NCBI GenBank assembly: GCA_000934455.1
Contig: KN882355.1
Location: 168,214 to 226,784, forward strand
From: Apostichopus parvimensis
Lineage: Eukaryota > Echinodermata > Holothuroidea > Aspidochirotida > Stichopodidae
DNA length: 58,571 nt
Reading direction: 5' to 3'
Shown here: positions 12,696-23,400 of the stretch, one piece after another
How the letters are laid out: every line of letters starts with the position of its first letter
How positions within the stretch are numbered: position 1 is the stretch's first letter
Program-made: the position numbers and the translations under genes
The notes under the pieces: generated by a model
Seen by the model: only the letters and a program-made list of their open reading frames with translations
Databases searched by the model: none
What the model was told of the DNA's origin: nothing

Positions 12696-12862
12696 AACGT
12701 TTTGAAAACATTTTGAGGACGTACAAATGTTATTAATTTTTTATTTGAAAACGTTATTATCAAAATATTTATATATTAAAACATAAAATAATTTTACTAA
12801 GATTGTTGTAATACTTTTAATACAATATTTTATAGAAACGTATAAATGTTTTTCAAACGTTT
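12696..12862. mobile_element. AT-rich foldback MITE-like element
   Basis: AACGTTTTGAAAACATTTT near 12,696-12,714 is mirrored in reverse complement by AAATGTTTTTCAAACGTTT near 12,844-12,862, bracketing about 130 bp of AT-rich non-coding DNA. Related AACGTTTT-type foldback repeats are common in invertebrate genomes. No target duplication could be fixed. Confidence 0.45.
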
Positions 12863-14019
12863 ACAGGAAGGCATCGAAGAAGCTTAAAAAATGGAAAATA
12901 TATCTATACTGTCAATGCTCGAATCTTAATTCAGTATAATTGTGTTCTCCAATACATTGCAGTTGTTAAAGTGATATATTGGTCTTTCTTTACAGTGATA
13001 TATACCATATCTGCTATTGCTATTTTTTATATAGTTATGCTTGATTATTGCAATTAATTGTCATCCGAAGGATATTGTTTCTATTCTTGTTTTGTAATTT
13101 TCTTTCATGGAATTTCAGAATATTCCAAATTTCCCACCTTTGAATAATTACTTTACAATAGTTAGTTTTCATATGCTAAAATGGTGAGTCCTGATACGAA
13201 CACGTGTGATCGTTAGCCGTACGTAGTAGTGGTATAATAGGCCCACCGACCACTGTTTTCCTACTGGTACAGTCTGGTAGTAAGGACATGTTTTTAGCCT
13301 GAATCAAAATTATACATTTGCTTTTCTTTATGCATGCTTACTCCGTGTGTTTAGCGCGAGTTTGACGATATAGATAACGGTAGGCCTATACTTATTGGGG
13401 CTAGTACGGTCTTGTAGGTTCCATACAAAGACTGATCGATGGCATGTACAATGCATGCTTTGTAGGGTGGAACGCATGGTGGATATCTCGGTGTTGTTTA
13501 CTGATGATTTTCACCGTAATGACCGATATGTATATGACTTCATCAATCCATATCTTTGACAATTGATCATTTGAATGTTCATTATTTCACATGTGTACCC
13601 TGAAGTAGTTTTGTTGTTGTTAACATAATCATGCATTAATTCACGTGTTTACCATTTTTTTTGGTTGTTGAAAATGATAATAGAATTAGATGTGGTAGTA
13701 TCCAAAATAAGTTTCGTCGGAACGGGTTTCCTACCGACTCCTCACCGTTATGGTAAAACGATAACCAAAGTAGTGATGTACTATCGATATCATTTTTGGT
13801 TTTTACATGTATGACTCAACGACCCATATTTTCTTGTTTGATGTCAAGATATGCTGTGATGCACTCGAATAAATTGAAACAATGGTATAAAAATGATGCT
13901 TTGTTTTCATTTTGACATGCCTGTCTGGCTAGGAGGGAGAAAGGGGGGAGGGAGGAGGGGTGGTGGGGTGATATTGATTCTATCTTACGGAGGCTTTAGC
14001 GAAGGACCCTTGTGTAAAA
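12863..14019. other. Intergenic, no gene seen
   Basis: AT-rich, no coding potential that can be supported. A G-rich tract lies at 13,930-13,970 just before the tandem repeat that follows. Confidence 0.35.
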
Positions 14020-14192
14020 AAATGCGCTATATCGGGTCCCCCATGTCTTTTTTGTCCTATATCGGGTCCCCTATGTCCATTTTGCCCTAGTTCGGGTCCC
14101 CCTGTCCATTTTGCCCTAGTTCCGGTCCCCCTGTCCATTTTGCCATAGTTCCGGTCCCCCTGTCCATTTTGCCCTAGTTCCGGTCCCCCACT
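14020..14192. repeat. Tandem repeat, 29-30 bp unit, about six copies
   Basis: The phrase GGTCCCC recurs at 14,035, 14,065, 14,095, 14,124, 14,153 and 14,182: first two 30-bp steps, then three 29-bp steps. Units read approximately GTCCATTTTGCCCTAGTTC + GGGTCCCC. The change from 30 to 29 bp and the switch from TATATCGGG to TAGTTCCGG mark an older and a more recently amplified half. Confidence 0.9.
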
Positions 14193-14895
14193 CCTTTTTG
14201 ATTATGCTGGGTCTATACACTACTGAGCGATATTTTGTCATAGGAACTCATATGACAATGTCATACAAAATGCTGGTTATCCAATTATCACTTCATCTGA
14301 AGAAAAAGAAATTGTCAGAAATCAATATTTTGCTCAATAAGACATAGGAAGTTGCTTCCATCTGTATTTCTTTGATTTACATACTTTACTAATATAGACA
14401 AACCATTATAATATTTCATGTTCAACTGACAGACTGGTAGTGAGTGTTTGCAAGTTAGCAGAACATGTTGTATATGTATAACAGGTGGTCAAGTTCAGTG
14501 TAAGTGCTATTGAATGTGTAGACAAAGGTGGTATATAATGGAATATTTGATAATTTATGTATTATTTCAATGTGTGATTGAATTTCGAATGTTGATAAAC
14601 TGAAGTTTCCTGTGCCCATAAATAAACTGTATATGGTCATACGTTTGCAGACAGTGTGGCCAATACAGAAAGTTGGTGTCTCAGAGCTCCACTGCCTTTC
14701 AATGGCACAATTGTGTCACCAACAATATATTACTTAAAACACAACTTACCTAAAATGTTTGGTTTTACACCGGAAAATGTCGACTTAATATCGACTAAAC
14801 ACATACACAACCAACGAAAACAACACATTTAAAAAACATACGCACACACCCTCACTCACACATACTCACCTCCACAATAATATTGGGACCAGCAA
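14193..14895. other. Intergenic, no gene seen
   Basis: AT-rich sequence between two repeat arrays; no open frame or RNA gene that I can support. Confidence 0.35.
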
Positions 14896-15180
14896 CTTGG
14901 TACGTTTTGCATCAACAATTGTTGGACCTGATTTGTGGGACCAGAATGTACACCTTATGTGTGGGACCTTAAAAACAAACCTTTGTGGGACCAGACAAAA
15001 TATGTGGGACCACAAAAACACACCTGAGAAACATCATTTGTGGGACCAGACCAAATTGTGGGAGCAAAAAAACACACCTGAGAGACATTTGTGGGACCAG
15101 ATAAAACATGTTTCGAACTAAATTTGGGGAATCACACCCAATATGTGGGACCACAAATCATGCTGTTCCAACATTTCTGG
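14896..15180. repeat. Irregular TGTGGGACC repeat cluster
   Basis: TGTGGGACC recurs at least seven times with intervening phrases such as ACACACCTGAGA and AAACATC. Some copies come as near-duplicates of about 50 bp. The same GTGGGACC core is a fixed part of the larger array starting at about 15,800, so the cluster is probably related to it. Frames open through the cluster on both strands simply reflect the repetition. Confidence 0.75.
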
Positions 15181-15799
15181 GACTAAAAGCAGATCTTTCA
15201 AAAGGATTGGGTACCAATCCCAAAATGCAGGATTAACTCCATTGTGGGACGTACCATCTAATGAACAGAAATACCGAGTCTCTGTCTTTAAGACAGAAAT
15301 TAAAGGAGCTTTGGTAGTTGAAAGATAAATTATACATACTGTACTGTTTCCCTCCAAATCAGCAATAGATATTCATCCTGCAAAGATTTCCCAAAAAAAC
15401 TGCCTCAGCAATAGCAATTTCCAACAGAAATTTGTTTAATCGCCAGAAAAAACGCTTTATATAGCAATTTTCCTAAGTTGACGTCCCAGCTCAATGAGTT
15501 GGAGGAATACTGTACAGAAAGTAAGGAACACCTTTATCTCTCATAACTACCTATCCTCCTTTAGCACTTCAGATGTGTCAAGTTAAGGAACTGTAAATAT
15601 GTTAGGAAAAGAACATTTTCAATTTTTCACAGTTGTCCTTATCTTTCAGTCTGCACTGCATATAATTTGACAAATTGACCAGAGTAATTCACATTTCATT
15701 CAGTTTCAGTTTCAACTAATACCTTTTCATGCTCAACAAACTTGGCATGAAGGTATTCTAATTCAAAGTATTTCTCTGTTTAATTAATACATCAGAATA
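15181..15799. other. Intergenic, no gene seen
   Basis: Unique-looking AT-rich sequence linking the two GTGGGACC repeat regions. No gene can be supported. Confidence 0.35.
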
Positions 15800-18153
15800 A
15801 CTGCTGTTTGGTTAAAAGAACTTTTTAAGAAATAATGCTAAAGTTTTTTTTCTATTAGTAGTCCTCAACAAGGATAGCAGCTTTATATACTGGGCAGAAG
15901 CAACAATATAGTAAGTTTTCAGTAACATTTACAGTAGGCTCAAATGAGCACAGAAAATGTGGGACCAACCTGCTGTTGGATAAAAGGATAAATCATGGCT
16001 AGCTTGCACTTCTTGTTTTATATCCCCACCGAATTGTTTTACAATTAAAATCTGCTTAGTTTTACTCAATTAGTATACCAAAAATGTGGGACCAACCTGC
16101 TGTTTGGTTAAAAGGATAATTCCTGGCCCTGCACTTCTTGTTTTATACCCCTACAGAAGCGTTCAACAAAATCTGCTTAATTGTACTCAGTTAGTATTCC
16201 TAACATGGTTGGCAGCTAATTGTTTTACCAAATGTGGTAAGTTTTACTTAATTAGTAGTCCTACACAGGGTATAGCAGCTTCATATGTATTATATACTGG
16301 GAAGCGACTGTATTGTCAGTTATCACATATATTTACAGTAGACTGAAATGAGCACAGCCAATGTGGGACCAACCTGCTGTGTGTTCTGTGCACAGAAGTG
16401 TTTAACAAAATCTGCTTAGTTTGACTCTATTACCACTTTCATTTACAGTATAGGCTTCAATGAGCACAGAAAATGTGGGACGAACCTGCTGTTGGTTAAA
16501 AGGATAAATCATGGCTAACTTGCACTTCTTGTTTTATATCCCCACCGAATTGTTTTATAATTAAAATCTGCTTAGTTTTACTCAATTAGTATCCTAACAG
16601 GGGTGGACAGCTTTATATACTACATACTGGAAAGAAGCAACTGTTATGTCTGTTCCCACTATCATCTACAGTATAGGCCCCAATGAGCACAGAAAATGTG
16701 GGACCAACCTGCCAAATAACCTGCTGTACTGTATATATAGTTAAAGATAATTCCTGGCCTAGCACTTCCTTTTTAATATACCCACAGAACTTTTTAATAA
16801 ATAATGCTAAGTTTTTTTTTCTATTAGTAGTCCTCAACAAGGATAGCAGCTTTATATGTATGCATACTGGGCAGAAGCAACAATATAGTCAGTTTTCACT
16901 AACATTTACAGTATAGGCTGAAATGAGCACAGAAAATGTGGGACCAACCTGCCAATAACCTGCTGTAAAGGTCAAAAAATAACTCATGGCCTTTCATATT
17001 TTATATTGCCACAAAATTGTTTTACAAAAAGCGGCTTAGCTTTACTCAATTAGTAGGCCTTAACAAGAATGGCAGCTTGATATGTACTACATAATGGCCA
17101 GAAAGCAACTATTATGTATGTTCCCAATAACATTTACAGTAGGTCCTTATGAGCACAGAAAATGTCGGACCAACCTGTCAAATAACCTGCTGTATATATA
17201 GTTAAAGAATCATTCCTGGGCTAGCACTTCCTGGTTTATATCCCCACAGAATTGTTTAAGAAATAATGCTAAGTTTCTTTCTATTAGTAGTCCTCAACAG
17301 GGATGACAGCTTGTTATGTACTTCATACTGGGCAGAAGCAACTGTGTGCTCCCCCACCCCCTCACTTGTATGCACTTTTTGGCTACTCAATTGGTAGTCC
17401 TTATCATGGGTGGCAGCTTTATATACTGGGCAGAAGCAACAATGTCAGTTTCCACACACATTTACAGTACGATCTAATAAGCGCAGAAAATATGGGACCA
17501 ACCTGCCAACCTATTTAGTTCATTTAAGGATAATTCCTGGTCTTGCCTTTCATGTTGAATATACCCTTTAAAAAAAAAAAGGCCAAAAAAAAAAAGCAAA
17601 GTTTTTCATTTTAATTTTCAGGTTTACAGTCTTGTTCAGGGCCAAGGCCTTCTCACAATCACCTGGGGCACCACAGTGCACCACAGCCACGTGTCCCCGG
17701 TCGACTTCCCACAGGGTGCAGCCACAAACCGGCGCAAACAACGATATTTACAAGTTACCTCGCATGTCCCAATTTATACACCTGGGTGAAGAGAGGCAAT
17801 GGAGATAAAGCGCCTTGCCCAAGGACACAACGTAATGATCTGGCCAGGGCTCGAACCTGTAATCCTTAGATCACAAGTCCACTGCCTTAACCACTTGACC
17901 ACAACGCCCTCCACAGGGGTTTAGGATATGCCCTTGATTTTCACACAGAAAATTTGGTTCCTCACTTTCATGTACTTTTTGGCTACTCAATTGGTAGTCC
18001 TTATCAAGTACGATCTAATAAGCGCAGAAAATGTGGGACCAACCTGCCAACCTATTTTGTTCATTTAAGGATAATTCCTGGTCTTGCACTTCATGTTGAA
18101 TATACCCTTTGAAAAAAAAATTGCCCAAAAAGAAGCTAAGTTTTACTCAACTA
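15800..18153. repeat. GTGGGACCAACCTGC tandem array (left part)
   Basis: Diverged units contain, in order, a TACTCAATTAGTAGTCCT phrase, CAGCTTTATATACTGGGCAG, ACATTTACAGTA, GAGCACAGAAAATGTGGGAC and ATAATTCCTGG...GCACTTC. The GAGCACAG anchor occurs at 15,946, 16,350, 16,462, 16,685, 16,925, 17,151, 17,480 (as GCGCAG) and 18,022 (GCGCAG). This gives a basic period near 225-240 bp with internal deletions and insertions. The array is interrupted by a SINE (17,620-17,915), is cut off at 18,153 by the large transposon, and resumes at 36,592. It has no coding potential. Confidence 0.85.
17620..17915 (-). mobile_element. tRNA-derived SINE
   Basis: On the minus strand the head begins near 17,915 and has a tRNA-like internal promoter. 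The A box is TGGTCAAGTGG (complement of 17,891-17,901) and the B box is GGTTCGAGCCC (complement of 17,847-17,857), at tRNA-like spacing. The body carries TGTCCTTGGGCAAGGCGC (complement of about 17,811-17,828), reminiscent of the conserved central region of V-SINE-like elements in aquatic animals. That naming is from memory. The 3' part runs to about 17,620. It sits inside one unit of the GTGGGACC array, so it is younger than that array. No full-length tRNA fold is expected. Confidence 0.8.
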
Positions 18154-18186
18154 CACTGTAAATCAAACATGCGCTTCATGTGCATA
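18154..18186 (+). repeat. Left terminal inverted repeat of the EnSpm-like element
   Basis: Starts CACTGTAAATCA, then continues with CATG, GCTTCA and GTGC blocks shared with the right end. It pairs with 36,559-36,591; 28 of 33 positions match without gaps. The flanking bases on the left are ...ACTCAACTA. Confidence 0.85.
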
Positions 18187-18680
18187 ATTCCTAGCACCTT
18201 TTTGTCCCGTAATTATGAACACTCCAGGTGCGTGTACGTGATCACTTCAGGGTGACACACGTGCATCAGGTGAGGGATTTAGAGTTAGCAGGCTCACGAC
18301 TTGTTCCACCTCAGGTGCTTCTTCTACCTCACACCAGGTGAATGCTTCTTTCGAGGTGAGTATATACAAGTGCATAATCACTAGCACATTTGTTCTAGCA
18401 CCTTGTTGTCCCGTATTTATGAACACTTGAGGCAGGGGAACACCTCAGGTAATCACTATCCTAATTCTTCAGCGCACATGAGATGCACTTGTAGGTGAGT
18501 ATATACAAGTGCCTCCTTAACTAACACTCTCTGCTACCACGTTCTTATCCAGTAACTATGAACACATGAGGCAGGGAAACACTTCAGGTAATCAATATTC
18601 AAACTATTCAGCACACATGAGGTGCACTTGGAGATGAGTGCATGTCCTGGTAATATGAACGCCTGGGGCAGGAGAACACA
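18187..18680 (+). repeat. Left subterminal motif array
   Basis: CAGGTG/CTCAGGTG and close variants (CACTTGAGG, CACATGAGG, AGGTGAGTATATACAAG) recur about every 20-40 bp. Within it a 139-bp unit starting GTGAGTATATACAAGTGC (18,356 and 18,495) is repeated about 2.3 times. The arrangement resembles the transposase-binding subterminal repeats of CACTA elements. The function here is inferred from position and motif density only. Confidence 0.7.
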
Positions 18681-18689
18681 TGTCATTTG

Positions 18690-20433
18690 AATAAATAAAC
18701 TAACTCATCCGACTTTTAACTCACACCGCCTATGGCATGTACAAAATATAAGGCTCACTGAAAATTCATACAGGCTACATGTGCTTGAAGTGAGTTAGGC
18801 ATTAAGAAATGATAAACAAAATTATTTCTATAAAACCTTTATTCAAGAAACTATAAATAAAAACTGTTTCAATGTTCAGGAACTTTATCCAGACCTGCTT
18901 GTTGAGATTAGTTATTTTGTTTAAAATAAACAAGACATAAATGAGAACGACTTAATAGTTTACAAGCTATAAAACCACATCCTTGGCATATAAACTTTAT
19001 AATAAATAACAAACCTTTACTCTCCTTTCAAGAAGCTGACATACCAAGTATACATTGAAGATACATCTGAGTTTCTTTTTCAGTTTGCATGTTTGCCAAC
19101 AAAGCATGGCTATGTCAACTTTAAACTATAATTCAAGAAAAAGGCTAAAAACAAACATATATACACCCTATGCTGCTTGAAACTCTGTTTTCTGTTTGGA
19201 CTGTTTCAAATTTAGTTATTTAAACTTGATCAGCTTTCAAATGTAATGTAAAATCTCATTCACAGGTTTTACGTATCATTGGCAAAGAGTCTCATTACAC
19301 TGACTAAGCTTGCAAATAATATCATTACCAAAAGAATCATAGAAATCATCATAATAGTACAAGTATCTAAATCACCAATGGTGCAGAGCATATCAGATAT
19401 GTAACCTGCACAATTACATTTATGAAACATGACCCATTTTACTTCAGACATTAACCTAACAGTTCATTATGGCAAACCCTCATATCTGTACAATACAATT
19501 CACAGCTTTCTAGGGATTTCATATAATGATCTGAAATTACCACAGATGGGATTGACCCCAAATTCTTATTACTGGAAGTGATGAAGTTATGCACATAAAT
19601 ATTCTTTCTGAGAGCTTTGCAGTTTGGTCAAATGACCATACTGTGACCTTTGATATTATTATGACAAACCCATCAATACTGTACCACAGAATCTGTAGAA
19701 GCATTTTTGGTGTTTTCTCCAAATGGCCAACAAGATGACCTTAATATAAGGAATATATGCACTACCAAAGTATCATAATGACAAACACTCAACATTGTGC
19801 CATGGAATATGTTGAAGGGTTTTAGTATTTTCCTAAAATGACCCACAATTGACCCATAGATGACCATTGATCCAAAATTCCTGAACACCCTGGAGAAAAC
19901 ATTATTATATCAAACCCAGCAATACTGTACCATAAAGTACCCACTATGTACAAATGAAGGAAGCGGGCAGGAAAGCTAAACATATATATATTTTTGGCCT
20001 TGTAGGATTTGGCAGGTTTACAAATGACTGTGCTCTAATCTCTATGAGAACAACCCGAAAACTAGAGCACGAATGGTGCAGAGCTCACACCAGACATTGA
20101 ATAAGCTCAACTGATGACCCATCATCTGTGAATCATTGTCCATGCAAGTTTCATTAAAACCCTTCACAGCATGTATGCAGGGGCGTAGCGAAGGCATTAT
20201 GTTTGGGGGGGGGGGGGTTCAAAGATGCTCTTTTTGCAGACAAATATGTTTTTTAGTGATCACCGTCCTGGGGGAGGGGTGTCTCCCACCCCATTGACAA
20301 TTTTTGGAATAATTAAGGGTCCTTAGATGCGATTTGGGAGCATTTCAAATTGACCCACAGTATCTTGCAAAGAATATTGAATCCTTAGCCTTGTTATTTT
20401 AGTATGCTAAATAAATAATGAAAAAGAACTCAC
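18690..20433. other. 3' non-coding part of the element, with TGACC-type repeats
   Basis: An AATAAA on the minus strand near 18,838-18,843 could end transcripts of the second gene. From 19,540 to about 19,935 there are roughly three diverged copies of a unit with TGACC...ATTATGACAAAC...CAATACTGTACCA, belonging to the same dispersed family seen at 42.6, 47.1, 51 and 53.1 kb. At 20,178-20,190 CAGGGGCGTAGCG is a typical hAT-MITE terminus, but no partner end was found nearby. I could not identify the final coding exon of the second gene here. Confidence 0.45.
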
Positions 20434-23400
20434 CTGTAGGACTGTTATCACAGATTGCTTTGAACGTACCAAATCCGCTTCCATCAGCTTTAACACATCT
20501 AGACTGTCGAACTCCGTCTAGAATATGACAAAAATTTATATGATTGAAGGAGCCAAGTGAGTTTGTTCCTAAATTGTCATTCCACCTAATCACCAAAAAT
20601 ACCTCTGTTGTATGAATTAAAAATGACTCTTCACATATCTTTATTTTGAAATATGATGTTCTGCAAGGAACAGGGCTGTTTAACATAAGCCTAGCATAAT
20701 TTTCATTTATTCCTTACCCGAACTGTCATATTTCCAAACAATTGAACATCAATAAATTCCATGGACATAGCCTGGGGGAGGGGGATGCTCCTGATAAATA
20801 TGGAGGGTAAATAATGCGTTTGCACAATGAAAAAGTTAAACCGTTTGGGTCCACTTCGGGCAAAAGATTGCACTATGAACGTAGTAAAAAATTACAACTT
20901 TCTATGTATCTGTCTCCCCAAAATTCAGCTTCTTTATTGAGAAATTTTTGGTTTAAAATATCTAGCTAAATAAAGGTTGCCAACATTCCGTAGAGTCCGT
21001 AAATTCTACAAATATCAATCAAATTCTGCATTTCGGTCAAAGGACCTTACTTTTTCTTTATTTCTCCATTATAATGATCCAAATTTTCTGACAGATTAGA
21101 AATTAAACAAAGATAGGCAACATTGTTTAACATTTTAGGAAGGAGTCAGGGTCATTAGTTCGATCAATGATCTTGAAAGTCAGGAGAGTCCTAGTTGAGT
21201 GTGATGCTGAGCCCATACTGACACTTCAGAATCAAACACATACACATGCACCAGCTGGCTCAATGCAAAACAGTCATTTTCTAAAGACAGTGTTTTAAAA
21301 TTGGCATAACATACGTCACAGCATATTCTGTTCGTTTTTACCCATGTATTAATCACAGTAGGCACAATCGGTCAGATCCAGATTCTGGGCATGCAGTCAC
21401 GTCATACTTAACACTAAAAGTATGAAGTTACTACAAGAGTATAAGTTTTATGAGAGTGTACCTTAATTTGGACTTCATGGTATCTAGCCATGAGCGGCAA
21501 AAGTTCCTCATACTTTTCTGGATATTTCTCCGAACATCCTGGTTTTACTAGGTTAAATTCGTAAATGAGCTGTAATGAATGACAAAATATAGAAAAGGAA
21601 AATGACATTTGGTGGAACATATTAATAATAAAGGTGATATTTGTATGAGAACCCCAGGGAACAGACTGGACAGTGGCAGTGCTTGGTCATGTCTTTATTT
21701 TTAATTCTTTATTGTGGAATGTAAATAATAAGTACAACTATGATATGCTGTGGGCCAAATGAAGAGGAGACCATGCCAAATAACTGTGTTTAACATCTAG
21801 CTGTTGACCTCTTAACTTTCAGGAAAAGGGCTTTGTGATCCCTATGGTATGCATACAAAGTTGTGGAACATTTTTAGCTACTCTGAAGGAGTGCGGCCAA
21901 GTTATATAAGTAATATATAATCGACAGCGTATGTGTATTTGTGTGTATGGATGTGAGTTTGAATGAAAGTGTGTTAATGTATATGTCACAACGCTTTCGA
22001 GTCAACTCGGTCCCAAACCAACTCGGTCCCAGGCAACTCGGACCCATACCCACTCAGTCCTAAACCAACCCAGTCTTATACCAACTTGGCCCCATGAAAA
22101 CTCGGCACCAACCAACTCGACCTCATATTAAATTTGCATACTATAAGTGCGTAGTGTTTGTAAATTATATAAATTTTGCGGAAACGTGTGCTACCAAAGT
22201 GTGTGTAAAAACTATTAGAATTAATATAAATATGTTTAATATCACTAAAGTGGGCGGGTTTGGGCCTTAGTTGGGGGCGGGCATAGGGAGGGTGGGTAGG
22301 TCAAATGGTTGGGAATGGGAGATTAGGTGAGAGTGAGGAAGTGTAGGGGACAACAAGTTCCCTTACCCCCACCCCCACACCCCCTCCTAAATCTATTCCC
22401 TCCCCCAACAATTGTCGTCCACTAGTAACAGCCATCCAGTGGAAATATGATGGTGCTGATATTGGCCTATATAACACCTGGAATACAGCACCCTAGGCCT
22501 GCTGAAATTGGTTGTTGCATAATTTGTCATGTTCACTTTAACGTTGTCGTGCATCGTGAAGCCTAGATTGGCAGCCTCAACACAGAATCTACTTCCTCTG
22601 TCTGTGTTTTGTGAGCTGCAGTGAACCAGTAATCAGGCCACTGGAACTTGGAAGTTGTATTGATGTCTGATGCAGATATTGTTCAATTGTGCTTTCTAAA
22701 CAAAAAGCACCTTCCCTCATTGCCAACATGAAGTGTGGGGTAGGAAAGGAAAAGGTAGTTAATATATTACCTGTTTCTCAAAACCAAGAACTGGGAAATC
22801 TTTGTACAGTTTGTTCACCAATTCATCTGGGGCATTTTGGATTCCATAATTAGTTAACGTCGGTTCTGATATGTTTGGTGTAGCAGTTCACTCATATGCG
22901 TTTGACTTTCATGTGTTTCCTCTGTGGAAATGCAGAGTTTCTGAAAAAAGGAAATGAAGTATATGCAGATGTGGTTTACCTGTTTTAATGACTGAATGAT
23001 TCCCTGACTTCCTGCACCTTCCAGTAACGTTTTTGTTATTCAATAATAATATAGCCTATATTTAAAAGCTTAAAAGCATTTTTTGGAAAAATGTTACACA
23101 TTGAAAAAAAACCACAATGAATTAACCCAAAAATCAAGCAATAAACGTAATCACGCATGTCAGATGGTTGTAAAATTCAAAAAGTTTGGAGGAATAAAAT
23201 GACAGAAACACAATGAATGAAGGATGTATTGTTTTCATCGGCCAATGCAGATACTGAATAGAATAAAGTTTACTACCACATAAGTGGCGGCCTCGCAGAG
23301 CTACGTAGCTGCAGCGTGAAATAATAATTATCACTCAATCACTGATCACTTCTATTCTGGGAATGTTCCCTTCCCAGTGGAAAATAAAATAAAACTTATT

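Noticed and set aside
14020..14192. Regular 29-30-bp repeat that could suggest a CRISPR array
   Set aside because: The units are directly adjacent, without unique spacers, and the sequence context is eukaryotic; it is a simple tandem repeat.
17847..17901. A functional tRNA gene on the minus strand
   Set aside because: A and B boxes are present, but the sequence continues into a SINE body and shows no full cloverleaf with an acceptor stem.
20178..20190. CAGGGGCGTAGCG as a complete hAT MITE
   Set aside because: Only one terminus is visible; no inverted partner or 8-bp duplication was found nearby.
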